Below, one piece after another: positions 61,990 through 64,000 of a DNA stretch of 64,000 bases. The stretch comes from Isochrysis galbana (Eukaryota > Haptophyta > Isochrysidales > Isochrysidaceae), in contig CM030931.1 of NCBI GenBank assembly GCA_018136815.1, forward strand, positions 9,993,072 to 10,057,071, read 5' to 3'. Position 1 is the first letter of the stretch. Every line of letters starts with the position of its first letter. The position numbers and the translations under genes are program-made. The notes beneath the pieces were generated by a model. That model did not search any database, had not been told where the DNA came from, and saw only the letters and a program-made list of their open reading frames with translations.

Positions 61990-62600
61990 CTGGTACTCTT
62001 TGTGCTCTCTCTCTCTAAATCCGCCTCCCGCCCCCCTCTTCCTCCCCCTTTCTCCCTCCTCCTCTGCCTCCCTCCCTCCCTTCCTCGCTCCCTCCCTCTC
62101 CCTCTCTCCGCCGGCACTTGCAGTGAGAGCGCAGCACTCTCGACGAGAGAGGCGAGGTAGCTGAGGGACAGCGCGAGCACGCGCGAGCGCGCGAGTGAGG
62201 ACTGGCCCGCTTTTCCGGCAGGCTCACGGCGTCGACGGATCTCGCGAGAGTGAGGGTTGGTGCGAGAGAGGGCGAGCTCCGGGGAGAGGAGGGCCTGTGA
62301 GCCCGGGTGGCAAGGGAGGAGCGAGGAGGGGGCGCGAGGGGAAAGGGGGGCGGGGGGGAGGGGGGAGTAGAGGGCGGAGGGGGGGGGGAGGAGCGTGAGA
62401 GATCAGGGGAAAAACAGAAAGTATTTTGTTGAGGGGCGAGATGTGAGAGGAGAAGAGAGGGGACGAGAAGAGAGAGACAGAGAGGGGGGGGGGGGGGGAA
62501 GAGAGAGAGACCTCGAGTAGAGTGAGAAAATAAGGGAAGAGAGAGAGAGAGAGGAAACGAGGGTGGCAGAGAGGGCGAGAGTGAGAAACCCACTTGAATG
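61990..62600. repeat. Purine/pyrimidine-rich low-complexity tracts
   Basis: CTC/CCT-rich sequence at about 62010-62110, then GA- and G-rich tracts at about 62330-62580 with G runs at 62365-62390 and 62485-62498. It forms the 5' flank of the ankyrin gene; open frames inside are low-complexity. Confidence 0.85.
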
Positions 62601-62980
62601 GTATATTTTATTTCAATAAACTCCAAAGAGGAAGAGGACGAGAGGCAGAGCAGGAGAGAGACAGAGTAAAGAAGAGAGGAGCACCAAGTGAAGGAGGAGA
62701 AGAGGAGGGACAGCTTCTTTTACTTACGGGGTGACAAACAACCCGCTAACCTACTAGAGCTTTTCTAGACTCGACTTTCACAGGACGAAGGTTGTAGATA
62801 GAGGCTCGAGCTTCGCAAGAGAGAAGCGACCGCGCGTCGTCGCAGCCGTGAATGAACACACCGCGCCGTCCGCCGCTTGTCGTCCGTCCCCTTGCTCACG
62901 TTGACCGTGGTGGGGGCACCTTTCTACGTACGGGTGCCTGGCTGGAGCCTGGCGGGGCCTGGACTAATTGTAGTGGTGCT

Positions 62981-63300
62981 ACAGTAGGGGCGCACCATTA
63001 AGAAAAAACATCTGAAAATTCTGGGCTAACACCTACTATATCTAGGTAGTCCTACCTCTATGCCTATGCTGACATCGCCCTTTCCTCCCTTCGCCCTTCC
63101 CTCCACCTCTTCCCCTTCCCCCCATCATTCCTTTGTTTTCGGTATCAGGGGCGCGGCCCAGGTGCGCTACCGTGGGCCCGGTTCAGAGTGCCTGTTCGGG
63201 GCAGGCCTTTTGTGTACATGTTGTGTGCGTCAATCAAGATTGTGTGCTTGAGTTTGCTGTGTTTTCTGCGAGTCCGTCTGTTCCGTCGCGTCGTTTCGTG
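62981..63300 (+). repeat. Dispersed repeat with a mariner-like terminus
   Basis: Begins with CAGTAGGGGCGCACCATTAA, a variant of the terminal repeat of the element at 34735, but no matching far end is seen. The following AAAATTCTGGGCTAACACCT and pyrimidine block resemble 51400-51500 and, inverted, 25600-25700. Confidence 0.6.
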
Positions 63301-63403
63301 TGATTATTCGTCCACTTTAGTGGCCGTCCCTCAATCGCGGTTTTCTGTGTTTCATCGGGTTTCCCGACCACTATGTGCGCTATTCCTAGCGCAGTAGTTA
63401 AAG

Positions 63404-63853
63404 CAGTGATGGTGCATCAGTACTAATATCAGTTTTTTACATCAGTATCAGCTCACCTCGAGCTGATAACTGATATCAGTTTTCAGTTGTCAGCAGCTTG
63501 GAGCGGGGAGAAAACAAAACACCCAGTCCCCTTTACTTTCTACATCCAAAAAAAAAGTGCAAAAAAGTTGAGTTTTACTGAGGTTGGATGGGAGTCGAAC
63601 TGGTTCTCCGCACTGCGCCACGCCCACGCGCTGTCACCTGAGCGACTTGACGCTCAAATATTGCTTGGAAGATGACGTTTTGTCGCATTTATTTCTGCAG
63701 CAAATACACAAGCCACTGATATCAGTTGATATTCTGCTCGCTCAGGGCCTTTGAGGTGATATCAGCTGATGAGGTCCATTAGCTTATATCAGCTATGATA
63801 TCAGTATCAGCCTCGAAGTTGGTGTCAGCTGATGAACTGATGCACCATCACTG
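63404..63853. mobile_element. hAT-like MITE (450 bp)
   Basis: Perfect 18-bp terminal inverted repeats CAGTGATGGTGCATCAGT / ACTGATGCACCATCACTG are flanked by an exact 8-bp direct duplication, AGTTAAAG (63396-63403 and 63854-63861), the target-site length typical of hAT transposons. The interior is rich in TGATATCAG and AGCTGAT words near both ends and has no transposase. On the minus strand it carries GTTCGACTC (a B-box match, about 63600-63592) and TGGCGCAGTGCGG (A-box-like, 63620-63608), so it may have a tRNA-derived core. Confidence 0.92.
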
Positions 63854-64000
63854 AGTTAAAGTCAGGAGCTCCGCGCTAGGCGCTAGGGCTAGGGTCCAGT
63901 GTGTCTCGTGTGCCTGTGCCCTGTGCCTAGCTTGAAAAGTGGGCACAGGTATAGATCGTTCACATCTATCCTTTTCTTCTTTTCTTCGGCTGTCTGCCCA

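Overview
This is a 64 kb piece of a eukaryotic nuclear genome: GC-rich, repeat-dense and gene-sparse, with genes on both strands and no operons. Four introns could be placed with a maintained reading frame, and all are GT-AG. The genes include a flagellar-type IQ/RPGRIP1-like protein, a membrane sensor histidine kinase, a matrixin metalloprotease, a tandem altronate-dehydratase-like protein and a DnaJ protein with a signal-like leader. Together with very abundant GGC/GAC-type minisatellites this suggests a flagellated microbial alga. A haptophyte (Emiliania/Prymnesium type) is my best guess from general impression; nothing in the window proves it.

Layout. 1-1.6 kb: a 204-bp satellite. 3.7-6.9 kb: a two-exon IQ-motif/RPGRIP1-C2 protein (+). 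9.3-11.2 kb: a three-exon histidine kinase (-). 11.2-17 kb: purine tracts, a GC-rich satellite and a 3-kb proline/glycine-coding minisatellite. 19.0-20.0 kb: a fatty-acid-hydroxylase/sterol-desaturase-family enzyme (-). 22.2-23.9 kb: a decayed Ty1/copia retroelement (+). 24.6-25.2 kb: a Stowaway-like element. 26.4-26.9 kb: an F-box/LRR protein (-). 28.8-29.8 kb: a J-domain protein (-). 32.3-34.2 kb: a zuotin/DNAJC2-like ribosome-associated J protein with two SANT domains (-). 34.7-35.6 kb: a TA-flanked mariner-like element. 36.1-37.0 kb: a membrane HEXXH protein (-). 37.9-41.1 kb: the altronate-dehydratase-like protein (+). 43.8-45.2 kb: a GT7 galactosyltransferase-like protein (-). 50.1-50.7 kb: a TenA-family protein (+). 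52.6-53.5 kb: a 5'-truncated cap guanine-N7 methyltransferase (-). 55.3-57.3 kb: a membrane matrixin (+). 60.2-62.0 kb: an ankyrin-repeat membrane protein (-). 63.4-63.85 kb: a hAT-like MITE.

The genes do not form a pathway; they look like ordinary independent loci set in repeats. The less ordinary signals lie between them. A 29-nt motif recurs 3' of five minus-strand genes or gene fragments, several of them 5'-truncated or broken. A cluster of GATAGCTATC-type palindromes lies just upstream of the TenA gene. A 20-bp perfect palindrome marks the edges of several repeat families. Three non-autonomous DNA transposons still show clean terminal inverted repeats and target-site duplications.

All domain calls are by reading; no search was run. 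Exon structures come from splice consensus and frame consistency. Several long G/C homopolymers are present, so some frame breaks may be sequencing errors.
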